Assembly (NCBI GenBank): GCA_023380575.1
Contig: JAMCRM010000172.1
Span: 1,846-26,357 of the forward strand
Reading direction: 5' to 3'
Source: Acidobacteriota bacterium
GTDB lineage: Bacteria > Acidobacteriota > Terriglobia > Bryobacterales > Bryobacteraceae
Length of the DNA: 24,512 nucleotides
Positions 7,165-13,807 of this stretch are shown here, one piece after another (position 1 is the first letter of the stretch; each line of letters starts with the position of its first letter). The notes under the pieces were generated by a model. It did no database searches and was not told where the DNA came from. It worked only from the letters and a program-made list of their open reading frames with translations. The translations under genes and the position numbers were made by a program.

Positions 7165-8601
7165 TTGAAGATCCCCGAAGACAGCCTGAAGGTACTGATT
7201 GTCGATGACGAATTGAGCCAGCGCACGGGGCTGGCGGCGATGATTACAGCATGGGGCATGACGGCGGAGACCGCCGGGGACGGCAATGAAGCACTGGAGA
7301 AGCTGGCGCAGTTTCCAGCCGATGTGATTCTGACCGACCTGAGCATGCCTGGGCTCGACGGTTTCGGCTTCCTGGCCAGGCTGCGCGAAATGGGCGACAT
7401 GCCGCCGACCATCGTGCTCACCGCGTACGGGAATATCGAAAACGCGGTGAAGACGGTGCATGAGCTGGGCGCGTACTGGTTTCTGGAGAAACCGATTCAG
7501 GCAAAGCCGCTGGAAGTCCTGGTGCGGCGTGCGGGGTCGCACGCGGAATTGCGCGCCGAAAAACGAACCCTGGAACGCCAGCTCAGCTACAAGGGGTCCA
7601 TGGGGCAACTGGTGGGCCGGTCGGCGCGCATGCAGGAAATTTTCGCCCTGTTGCAGCAGGCCGGGCCGAGTAAAGCCGGCGTGCTGATTACGGGCGAGAG
7701 CGGCACGGGAAAGGAACTGGTGGCGCGCACCATTCACGCGCTCAGTCCGCGGCGGCAGGGGCCGTTCATTGCCATCAACTGCGCCGCACTGCCCGAAACG
7801 CTGATCGAGAGCGAATTGTTCGGACACGAAAAGGGATCGTTCACGGGCGCCTCAGAGCGCCGCGCGGGCTGTTTCGAACTGGCGCAGCACGGCACGCTGC
7901 TGCTGGACGAAATCGGAGAGATGCCGATGCAGACACAGGCCAAGCTGCTGCGCATCCTTGAAGATTCCAGGGTCCGCCGGCTGGGCGGCAAAGCCGAATT
8001 CGAAGTGGACGTGCGGGTGCTGGCCGCCACCAACAAGGTTCCGGAAGAAGCGGTGCGCAGCGGACACTTGCGTGAGGATCTTTACTACCGCCTGAACGTC
8101 TTTCACATTCACCTGCCGGCGCTGCGCGAGCGCCCCGAGGACATTCAGCCGATCACGGAATCCCTCATCGGCGACCTCAACCGCAAGCACGACTGCCGGG
8201 TGAGCGACATTGCGCCGGAGGTGCGCGACGCGCTGGAGCGGCACAACTGGCCGGGCAATGTGCGCGAATTGCGCAACGTACTGGAACGCGCCGTGATCCT
8301 GGCGGGAGAGGGGACCATCGACATGCGGCACCTGCCGGCGTTCCTGCAGTCCAGGCCGGCGGGGGCCGCTACAGCGGCGCCCGCGGCAGAAGCCCGCCAG
8401 ACCACGCCCGCGGCCGACGATATGAGCGTCACGTTCCGTATCGGCACCACCGTGGAGGACGCGGAAAAAGGTCTGATCCTGCGCACCCTGGAGCACACTC
8501 ACAACAACAAGACGCGGGCCGCGGAAATCCTCGGCATCAGCCTGAAGACGCTGCATAACAAACTGAAGGAATACGGCGCCGGAGTGGGCGCGGGGGGATG
8601 A
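7165..8601 (+). CDS. Sigma-54-dependent response regulator, NtrC type
   Basis: Order of domains: receiver (residues 9-125, acidic pair D14/D15, phosphoacceptor D58 in LTDLSMPGLDG, Lys in FLEKP), AAA+ core (Walker A GESGTGKE near 177, sigma-54 contact loop GSFTGA, Walker B LLLDEIGEMP, arginine-finger region HLREDLYYRLNV), then a Fis-type helix-turn-helix at the C-terminus (RAAEILGISLKTLHNKL). Phosphorylation should drive ATP-dependent opening of sigma-54 promoters. The start is chosen at the TTG at 7165, which has GAGAGGA five bases upstream; a GTG at 7138 would add nine residues but its AGGA abuts the codon. The contact loop is the GSFTGA variant rather than GAFTGA. No histidine kinase is adjacent. 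It converges on the NarL-type regulator with 8 bases between stops. Confidence 0.93.
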   Translation: MKIPEDSLKVLIVDDELSQRTGLAAMITAWGMTAETAGDGNEALEKLAQFPADVILTDLSMPGLDGFGFLARLREMGDMPPTIVLTAYGNIENAVKTVHELGAYWFLEKPIQAKPLEVLVRRAGSHAELRAEKRTLERQLSYKGSMGQLVGRSARMQEIFALLQQAGPSKAGVLITGESGTGKELVARTIHALSPRRQGPFIAINCAALPETLIESELFGHEKGSFTGASERRAGCFELAQHGTLLLDEIGEMPMQTQAKLLRILEDSRVRRLGGKAEFEVDVRVLAATNKVPEEAVRSGHLREDLYYRLNVFHIHLPALRERPEDIQPITESLIGDLNRKHDCRVSDIAPEVRDALERHNWPGNVRELRNVLERAVILAGEGTIDMRHLPAFLQSRPAGAATAAPAAEARQTTPAADDMSVTFRIGTTVEDAEKGLILRTLEHTHNNKTRAAEILGISLKTLHNKLKEYGAGVGAGG

Positions 8602-8609
8602 GGCCCCAC

Positions 8610-9326
8610 CTACCGGGTGATGTGCAGATTATGATGAATGGCGTATAACGCCAGTTCCAGCCGGTCGGAAACGCCGAGTTTGTCGAAGATGTTGTGGAGA
8701 TGGTTCTTCACCGTCTGCTCGCTGATGAACATCTTCTCGGCCATTTCCTTGTTCTTGAAGCCCTGCGCGACCAGCGCCACGATCTCGCGCTCGCGCTGGC
8801 TGAGAGGCGGCCGTTCCCTCTCACGTTGCGGCAGAACCGGGGGAGTGGGCTCTTCGGAGGCGAATTGCCGCATCACCGCGGCGGTGGTGTGGGAATCGAG
8901 CCAGATCTCACCCGCGTAGACTTTTCGTATACTCTTGATGAGCAGTTCTGTGGCGGTCTGTTTCAGAACGATGCCTGAAGTGCCGAACTTCATGGCCTGA
9001 ATAAATTCGTTCTTGTCCTCAGACGCCGTCAGGACGATGACTTTGGTCTTGTGCTTGGAGGCTTGCAGGCGTTGCAGGGTAGCCAGTCCATCGAGTCCGG
9101 GCATTTTCAGGTCGAGCAGCAGAATATCAGGATCGAACTGCTGCAACACTTCGAGCACCTGCTTCCCGTCCTGCGCCTGGGCGACGACCTCAAAGTCCTC
9201 TTCCAGAGCCAGCAGTCTGCACAACCCGTCCCGAAAGATCGGATGGTCGTCGGCGACGACGATGCGTATTTTCGTGCGCTCGGGGCTCGGGACGGGCCCG
9301 TTCACACCGGTATTGTTCTCAGCCAT
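8610..9326 (-). CDS. NarL/FixJ-type response regulator
   Basis: The 238-residue product has a receiver domain (acidic pair D26/D27 in VVADDHP, phosphoacceptor D72 in LLLDLKMPGLDG, conserved Thr in IVLTAS, Lys in IVLKQ) joined by a charged linker (about 150-172) to a LuxR-type helix-turn-helix (PLSQREREIVALVAQGFKNKEMAEKMFISEQTVKNHL). It should act as a DNA-binding regulator controlled by an orphan histidine kinase, since none is in the window. The ATG at 9326 is preceded by weak GGAA. The first 18 residues (NNTGVNGPVPSPERT) are probably unstructured. A near-consensus sigma-70 promoter lies 25-53 bases upstream of the start. It is divergent from the TrmB-like gene across a 91-base region and convergent with the sigma-54 regulator. 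Confidence 0.93.
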   Translation of the reverse strand: MAENNTGVNGPVPSPERTKIRIVVADDHPIFRDGLCRLLALEEDFEVVAQAQDGKQVLEVLQQFDPDILLLDLKMPGLDGLATLQRLQASKHKTKVIVLTASEDKNEFIQAMKFGTSGIVLKQTATELLIKSIRKVYAGEIWLDSHTTAAVMRQFASEEPTPPVLPQRERERPPLSQREREIVALVAQGFKNKEMAEKMFISEQTVKNHLHNIFDKLGVSDRLELALYAIHHNLHITR

Positions 9327-9350
9327 ACAAAATTCCGGTATACTGGCTCA

Positions 9351-9379
9351 ATTTTAGAGATCTGCTAGTACTAAGTCAA
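9351..9379 (-). promoter_or_regulatory. Sigma-70 promoter for the NarL-type regulator, with TAGTACTA palindrome
   Basis: Read on the minus strand, TTGACT (9379-9374) and TAAAAT (9356-9351) are separated by exactly 17 bases, with one mismatch each from TTGACA and TATAAT. Transcription would start about 20 bases before the ATG at 9326. The first eight spacer bases (9366-9373) form the perfect palindrome TAGTACTA touching the -35 box, and AGATCT follows in the spacer, so an operator is possible. This is one of the best promoter matches in the window. Confidence 0.7.
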
Positions 9380-9417
9380 TTCCGGCTTGGGAAATTACCT
9401 GAGCCAGATGGAGCGAT

Positions 9418-10236
9418 ATGAGCGAAGAGTTGCCCGAACTGGAATATCAGCGGATTTGGCGGCGGTTGCAACAACTCGGGTTGAACGCATACGAATCCAG
9501 GTCGTATCTTGTACTGCTGGGGCACCCACGCTTCAAGGCGTTGGAACTCGCGGCGCGGGCGCATGTGCCCCGCCAGAAGATTTACGAAGTGCTGGACAGT
9601 CTTGTGGAAAAAGGATTTGCCCAGGTGGTCCAGGAAAAAACCAAGCTGTTCTCGGCGGTGGAGCCAAGCCTGGCCATACCGGGGTTTCTGGCGCGCAAGC
9701 GCCAGATGCTGGAGCAGGAACTGGTGGACCAGGGACGGGTGGCCAGCGCCCTGGCGGACGACCTGAAGGCCCTGTATTCGGAAGGCCAGGGCGGCCGGGG
9801 CACGCTCGATTTTTTGCGCATCGTGACCGAACCGGCGCAGACCGCGGCGGAATACCGCCGTATGTTGGCCGAGGTGAAAAAAGAGTACCTGGAGTTCTCG
9901 CGCCCGCCCTACGCCGTGGACCCCCTGGATGAAAAGCTGGTCAAGCAGGCGCGGCTGAACGGCGTCACGTGCCGTCTGCTGTACGAAGGCGGACCGCTGG
10001 ACGACGAACACCACCACACCCTCAAAGATTACGAATCGGCGGGCATCGAAGTCCGCCAGGTGCCCTCCCTGCCCATGAAACTCGCCGTGTTCGACGGGAC
10101 TCAGGGCTTGATCGCGCTGCTGGACCCGGTGATCACGCGTCCTGCCTGGACGGCCGTCATTTTCAACCACGAGGGCATGGGGGAGGCGATGTCGGGCCTG
10201 TTCGAGAGTCACTGGCGCATGGGAACGCCCCTGTAG
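9418..10236 (+). CDS. TrmB-family transcriptional regulator
   Basis: This 272-residue protein has an N-terminal winged helix at about residues 18-75 (LQQLGLNAYESRSYLVLL, then ELAARAHVPRQKIYEVLDSLVEKGF), the arrangement of TrmB-type regulators. A helical linker follows (FLARKRQMLEQELVDQGRVASALADDLKAL, about 90-120). The C-terminal alpha/beta region (FLRIVTEP..., CRLLYEGG, MKLAVFDGTQGLIALLDP, AVIFNHEGMGEAMSGLFESHW) resembles the phospholipase-D-like effector domain of the family. TrmB proteins are best known from archaea as sugar-responsive regulators, but bacterial members are common. A GGAG lies at 9410-9413, four bases before the ATG. It is followed after 4 bases by the methyltransferase gene, so the two form one unit. 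Its ligand and target are unknown. Confidence 0.85.
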   Translation: MSEELPELEYQRIWRRLQQLGLNAYESRSYLVLLGHPRFKALELAARAHVPRQKIYEVLDSLVEKGFAQVVQEKTKLFSAVEPSLAIPGFLARKRQMLEQELVDQGRVASALADDLKALYSEGQGGRGTLDFLRIVTEPAQTAAEYRRMLAEVKKEYLEFSRPPYAVDPLDEKLVKQARLNGVTCRLLYEGGPLDDEHHHTLKDYESAGIEVRQVPSLPMKLAVFDGTQGLIALLDPVITRPAWTAVIFNHEGMGEAMSGLFESHWRMGTPL

Positions 10237-10240
10237 GCGC

Positions 10241-10993
10241 ATGGGGGGCTGGAACACCGGGCTGTATCAGTCGGCGCACTCGTTCGTGTGGCGGTACGGC
10301 GAGGAACTCGTCGACCTGCTGGCGCCGCTGGCCGGCGAGCGCATTCTGGACGCAGGGTGCGGAACCGGCCAGCTTACGGCGCGTATCGCGCAGTCGGGCG
10401 CGGGAGTGGTCGGGGTGGACCAGGACGCCGGGATGATTGCCGAAGCGCGCCGCAATTTTCCGCTGCTCCGTTTCGAAATCGGGGACCTGCGCGACCTGCC
10501 CTACCGTGGCGAGTTTGAGGCAGCCTTTTCCAACGCCGTGCTGCACTGGGTGCGGGAAGCGGATACCGCGGCCGCGAGCCTGGCCCGGGCGCTCAAGCCG
10601 GGCGGCCGTTTCCTCGCCGAACTGGGCGGCAAAGGCAACGTCGCGGCGCTGCTGGAAGCGCTCTATGCCGCGCTCCGGGACTTCGGTGTTGCGGATCCTG
10701 ATAGTCTGAATCCCTGGTATTACCCTGACGCCGACGAATATGCGGCGGTGCTGGAGCGCGCCGGGTTCACGGTGCGGCAGATTCACCTGTTTGCGCGGCC
10801 CACGCCGCTGGCAGGCGGATTGGCCGCGTGGCTGGAAATGTTCGGCGGTCGTTTGCTCCAGTCGCTGGACCCTGCGCTCAAACCGGAACTGCTGCGCAGG
10901 GTGGAGCACCATGCTGCTCCCGCGCTGCTCCGGAACGGAGTGTGGCATGCGGACTATAGCCGCCTGAGAGTGGCGGCCCAACGGAGAATGTAA
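10241..10993 (+). CDS. Class I SAM-dependent methyltransferase
   Basis: The 250-residue protein has motif I (ILDAGCGTGQLT, about residues 34-45), acidic loop VVGVDQDAGMIAEARR, then IGDLRDLPY and FEAAFSNAVLHWV, and the post-motif ALKPGGRFLAELGG. This is the pattern of the Methyltransf_11/25 group, closest in feel to trans-aconitate methyltransferase-like or UbiE-like small-molecule enzymes, which use S-adenosylmethionine in the cytoplasm. The long helical C-terminal part (NPWYYPDADEYAAVLERAGF) fits trans-aconitate methyltransferase-like proteins, but the substrate is not established. It follows the TrmB-like gene by 4 bases and is probably translated from the same message. A strong hairpin lies 40 bases after its stop. 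Confidence 0.88.
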   Translation: MGGWNTGLYQSAHSFVWRYGEELVDLLAPLAGERILDAGCGTGQLTARIAQSGAGVVGVDQDAGMIAEARRNFPLLRFEIGDLRDLPYRGEFEAAFSNAVLHWVREADTAAASLARALKPGGRFLAELGGKGNVAALLEALYAALRDFGVADPDSLNPWYYPDADEYAAVLERAGFTVRQIHLFARPTPLAGGLAAWLEMFGGRLLQSLDPALKPELLRRVEHHAAPALLRNGVWHADYSRLRVAAQRRM

Positions 10994-11032
10994 GTGGAGT
11001 ATTATTGAGGATTACCGGCGGGAAAAAGGGGC

Positions 11033-11079
11033 AGGGGCCACATCCCAACGTAGCGCACAGCGCTGGGATCGTGGCCCCT
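11033..11079 (+). terminator. Long GC-rich hairpin, probable terminator
   Basis: AGGGGCCAC (11033-11041) pairs with GTGGCCCCT (11071-11079). Continuing inward, ATCCCA pairs with TGGGAT, and GCGC pairs with GCGC around a three-base loop; one single-base bulge and one five-base bulge interrupt the stem. About 19 pairs form. On the plus strand only TTGT follows, so T-tract support is weak; on the minus strand five T's follow five bases further on. It lies between the methyltransferase stop and the DUF1844 start and most likely ends the TrmB/methyltransferase transcript. Confidence 0.6.
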
Positions 11080-11188
11080 TGTCACCCCGAGATGGGTTCC
11101 GATTCCAATTGATTCAATTTTACGGAAGCGCCGTGGTGCGCGCCATACAAGAGATTCTGTATTTCTGCGCCGTTATAAAATCGGAGTT

Positions 11189-11521
11189 ATGAGCGAAGCT
11201 GAGAAGAACGAAACCGGGCAGGATCTGCACTTGCCCCCTGCCTCGTTCCAGTTCCTGGCGGTCTCGCTGCGTGCGCAGGCGGAGATGCAACTCGGACTGT
11301 ATCATTTCGGCCCGGAGGAAGAAAAGCCCGAGCCGGATTTTGCGATGGCCCGCCACACCATCGACCTGCTGGCCGTTTTGCAGGAGAAAACCAAGGGCAA
11401 TCTGACCGTGGAGGAACAGCGGTTCCTGGAGAATTCGCTGACCGAACTCCGCTTCCGCTACGTGCAACTCTACGAAGAGCACACGCACCCGGCTCCCGCC
11501 GCAGAGGGCGAGCGCAAGTAG
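11189..11521 (+). CDS. DUF1844 family protein
   Basis: This 110-residue cytoplasmic protein contains the DUF1844 pattern from about residue 15 to 95: ASFQFLAVSLRAQAEMQLGLYHFGP, then FAMARHTIDLLAVLQEKTKGNLTVEEQRFLENSLTELRFRYV. The run HTIDLL...LQEKTKGNLT is the hallmark. The fold is helical and its function unknown. The ATG at 11189 is preceded by GGAG three bases upstream (CGGAGTT). A TATAAA lies just before it at 11174-11179 but is too close to serve as an ordinary -10 box together with that ribosome binding site. The next gene starts 1 base after its stop, and in many Acidobacteriota this small gene travels with housekeeping genes, so co-expression with the MBL hydrolase and RibF is likely. 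Confidence 0.88.
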   Translation: MSEAEKNETGQDLHLPPASFQFLAVSLRAQAEMQLGLYHFGPEEEKPEPDFAMARHTIDLLAVLQEKTKGNLTVEEQRFLENSLTELRFRYVQLYEEHTHPAPAAEGERK

Positions 11522-11522
11522 G

Positions 11523-12302
11523 ATGCCGCTGAAAATCACGGTCCTCGGTTCCGGAACCAGCATGGGCGTGCCCACCATCGGTTGCCACTGCGAGGTGTGT
11601 ACTTCTTCGGACCCCCGCGACCAGCGGCTGCGCCCCTCCGTGCTGCTCTCCTACAATGGCCGCAACGTGCTTATCGACACCACTCCGGACCTGCGCACGC
11701 AGGCCCTGCGCACGCGGCTGGAGAAGCTGGACGCGGTGCTGTATACCCACGAACATGCCGACCACATCATGGGACTGGATGATGTGCGTCCGTTCAACTT
11801 CCGCCAGAAGGAGCCTATCCCGCTGTACGCCGCGCCGGGTGTGCTGGCCGTGGTGCGGCGGTGCTTCCAATACATTTTCGATGGGGAGAAAAAGGAATCG
11901 AATGTCCCGCGGCTGTCGCTCAATCCACTCGACGGCGAGTGTTTCGACCTGTTCGGGATGGAATTCGTTCCGGTGCCGTTGTTGCACGGCTCGGCGATGA
12001 TTTACGGTTTTCGTTTCGGCCGGGCAGCCTACCTGACCGATCACAGCGATGTGCCGGAAGACTCGCTGGCGCGCCTGAGGGGGCTCGACGTGCTGTTCCT
12101 GGACGCCCTGCGGTACAAACCTCATCCCACGCACTCGACCGTGGACCGCTCCCTGGCCACGGCTGAAAAACTGGGAGCGCGGCGGGTGTTCTTCACACAT
12201 ATCTGCCACGACCTGCTGCACGCGCGCGCCGAATCGCGCCTGCCGCCCCATGTGCGGCTGGCCTACGACGGCCTGGAAATCCTGGTTGGGGACGACGCCT
12301 GA
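11523..12302 (+). CDS. MBL-fold metallo-hydrolase, PhnP-like
   Basis: The 259-residue protein opens with VLGSGTSMGVPTIGCHCEVC, and DPRDQRLRPSVLL follows. The metallo-beta-lactamase motif HEHADHIMGLDD lies near residue 75-86. Further metal ligands are probably the His in LLHGSAMIYGFRF, the Asp in YLTDHSD, and FFTHICHDLL near the C-terminus. The GTSMGVP and Cys-rich N-terminal segment match the phosphodiesterase subgroup that includes PhnP; those enzymes act on cyclic or linear phosphodiesters with two bound metals. No phn genes are nearby, so the PhnP reaction should not be assumed. It starts 1 base after the DUF1844 stop and ends 1 base before RibF. Confidence 0.88.
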   Translation: MPLKITVLGSGTSMGVPTIGCHCEVCTSSDPRDQRLRPSVLLSYNGRNVLIDTTPDLRTQALRTRLEKLDAVLYTHEHADHIMGLDDVRPFNFRQKEPIPLYAAPGVLAVVRRCFQYIFDGEKKESNVPRLSLNPLDGECFDLFGMEFVPVPLLHGSAMIYGFRFGRAAYLTDHSDVPEDSLARLRGLDVLFLDALRYKPHPTHSTVDRSLATAEKLGARRVFFTHICHDLLHARAESRLPPHVRLAYDGLEILVGDDA

Positions 12303-12303
12303 A

Positions 12304-13263
12304 ATGCGCATTTATCATTCGCTTGCCGAGGCGCCGTCCGATTTCGGCCCCTCGGCGCTGACCATCGGCAACTTCGACGGGGTGCACGCCGGCCACCGGC
12401 ACATTTTCCGCCGTGTCAGGGAGACAGCCGAAGAGCGCGGACTCAAAGCCTCGGTGCTTACCTTCGATCCGCATCCCACGCGCGTGGTGGCGCCGGCGCG
12501 CGCTCCGCGCCTGATGACCACGCCCGAGCAGCGCTGCGCCCTGATGGCCGAAGAGGGCATCGAGCAGGCGCTGATCCTGCCCTTCAACCACGATGTGGCG
12601 CAGCTCGAAGCGGCACAATTCGTAAAGGAAATTCTGGTGGATAAACTGGGAGCGCGCGCCGTGCTGGTAGGCGACAATTTCCATTTCGGCCATCGCGCCG
12701 GGGGAAATGCGGCCCTTCTGCGGAAACTGGGGCGCGTCCACGGCTTCACCACGGAGATCGTGCCCGCTGTTTCGGTGCGCGGCCGGATGGTGAGCAGCAG
12801 TTCCATCCGGCAACTGCTGGAAGCCGGCAAGGTGGCGCGGGCGGCGCGGCTGCTGGGGCGCCCGCACGCGCTCGAAGGGATTGTCGTGCCGGGGCACGGC
12901 ATCGGCTCGCGGCAGACCGTGCCCACTTTGAACCTGGCCCCTGGAACGGAACTGCTGCCGTGCGAGGGCGTTTACATCACCCGCACGCGCGACCTGGACG
13001 ACGGCCGCATGTGGCCATCCATCACCAACATCGGCCGGCGGCCCACATTCAATGGCGGCGACCTCACGGTGGAGACGTTTCTGATTGAGCCGCTAGAGGG
13101 CGCGCCGCCGCGGCACATTCATGTGGAACTGCTGCGGCGGGTGCGCGAAGAGCGGAAGTTCGCCGGCGCGGAAGATCTGAAGCGGCAGATCCTGCGCGAC
13201 GTGGAACGCGCAAGGGCATACTTTCGCCGCTGCGCCCGCTGGGTGCGCCGCCCGGCGGCGTAG
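12304..13263 (+). CDS. ribF: Bifunctional riboflavin kinase / FAD synthetase
   Basis: The 319-residue protein turns riboflavin into FMN and then FAD. The N-terminal nucleotidyltransferase domain shows TIGNFDGVHAGHRHIF (residues 20-35), LTFDPHPTRVV, VGDNFHFGHRAGG and SSSIRQLLEAG. The C-terminal kinase domain starts near residue 190 with LEGIVVPGHGIGSRQTVPTLNL and continues CEGVYITRTRDL, SITNIGRRPTF, VETFLIE and the closing HIHVELLRRVREERKF. The length is normal for RibF. The start at 12304 directly follows the MBL stop with 1 base between; the frame is open for 18 more residues upstream inside the MBL gene, but MRIYHSL is the usual position. The usual PTxN of the kinase appears as PTLN, and the glycine-rich stretch reads GSRQTVP, a variant seen in several phyla. 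It ends 3 bases from the convergent small gene. Confidence 0.95.
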   Translation: MRIYHSLAEAPSDFGPSALTIGNFDGVHAGHRHIFRRVRETAEERGLKASVLTFDPHPTRVVAPARAPRLMTTPEQRCALMAEEGIEQALILPFNHDVAQLEAAQFVKEILVDKLGARAVLVGDNFHFGHRAGGNAALLRKLGRVHGFTTEIVPAVSVRGRMVSSSSIRQLLEAGKVARAARLLGRPHALEGIVVPGHGIGSRQTVPTLNLAPGTELLPCEGVYITRTRDLDDGRMWPSITNIGRRPTFNGGDLTVETFLIEPLEGAPPRHIHVELLRRVREERKFAGAEDLKRQILRDVERARAYFRRCARWVRRPAA

Positions 13264-13266
13264 TCC

Positions 13267-13707
13267 TCACTGGGCGGCCAGGCGCAGCTCGTCCTCGATT
13301 TCGTAGACCTTGTCTTCCAGGTTGCGGGTGGGGGCGCCGGCGGCCTTGGCAGCCTCCAGCTTCTTGCGCGCGGTCTCCAGCCGTTTCTGCAACCCCAAAG
13401 TCTTACGGTCGGGCTTGGGCGCGGGTGGTTCGGGAGTATGCGCGGCTTCCGGCCTGGCGGCGGCTTTCTTCGGCTTCGGTTTCGCCCCTGTCCGGTAGCG
13501 AAACGCGGTCACCGGCGGGGGCGGCTTCAGGGGCGTTCCGAAATCGGCGCGATATTCCTGGGCGATGCGGACAGCCTCGGTGAGCAGTTCGCGAAAGGCC
13601 GCTTCCATGGCCTGCCTGGCTTCCGCGCGGAGGTCTTCGCCCTCCTCTTTCCAGCGCTGATAGCGCGCGATCACATCGCCGGCGGTGGTGGTCTTCGGGT
13701 TCGACAT
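13267..13707 (-). CDS. Conserved-looking hypothetical protein with helical ends and Pro/Lys linker
   Basis: The 146-residue product has a helical acidic N-terminal part (MSNPKTTTAGDVIARYQRWKEEGEDLRAEARQAM...EYRADFG, about 1-60), a Pro/Ala/Lys-rich linker (about 60-100) and a short charged C-terminal helix (KTLGLQKRLETARKKLEAAKAAG...LEDKVYEIEDEL). The pattern suggests a coiled coil or nucleic-acid-associated small protein, but I do not recognise a family and give no function. The ATG at 13707 is the first start after an AT-richer upstream patch. Frame and composition look genuinely coding, but the product is short and biased, so certainty is moderate. It is convergent with ribF, with 3 bases between the stops. 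Confidence 0.6.
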   Translation of the reverse strand: MSNPKTTTAGDVIARYQRWKEEGEDLRAEARQAMEAAFRELLTEAVRIAQEYRADFGTPLKPPPPVTAFRYRTGAKPKPKKAAARPEAAHTPEPPAPKPDRKTLGLQKRLETARKKLEAAKAAGAPTRNLEDKVYEIEDELRLAAQ

Positions 13708-13762
13708 GAAGTGTCGATTTTAGCCGATTCGCGGCCGGCTCAAAAGTGAATGCGGCCGGACG

Positions 13763-13787
13763 CGCGGCAGGTTCGGCCACCTGCGCG
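13763..13787 (-). terminator. Hairpin between the GH109-type gene and the small hypothetical gene
   Basis: CGCG plus CAGGT (13763-13772, with one bulged G) pairs with ACCTG plus CGCG (13779-13787) around a six-base loop. It lies 21 bases after the stop of the minus-strand GH109-type gene. No T-run follows on the minus strand, so it may be a weak terminator or only a structured spacer. Confidence 0.35.
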
Positions 13788-13807
13788 AGTTCACCGGAAA
13801 TCGGCGG

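Noticed and set aside
6970..7827. Upstream extension of the Q/G-rich membrane protein into the response-regulator gene
   Set aside because: Those residues are antisense to the receiver and AAA+ domains; the ATG at 6969 is followed directly by credible membrane-helix sequence.
9376..10257. Minus-strand open frame (293 codons) opposite the TrmB-like gene
   Set aside because: High-GC shadow frame: His/Gln/Arg-rich, no domain, while the plus strand shows a regular winged-helix protein.
11187..12311. Minus-strand open frame (374 codons) spanning DUF1844 and MBL genes
   Set aside because: Runs across two well-supported plus-strand genes and has no recognisable motif.
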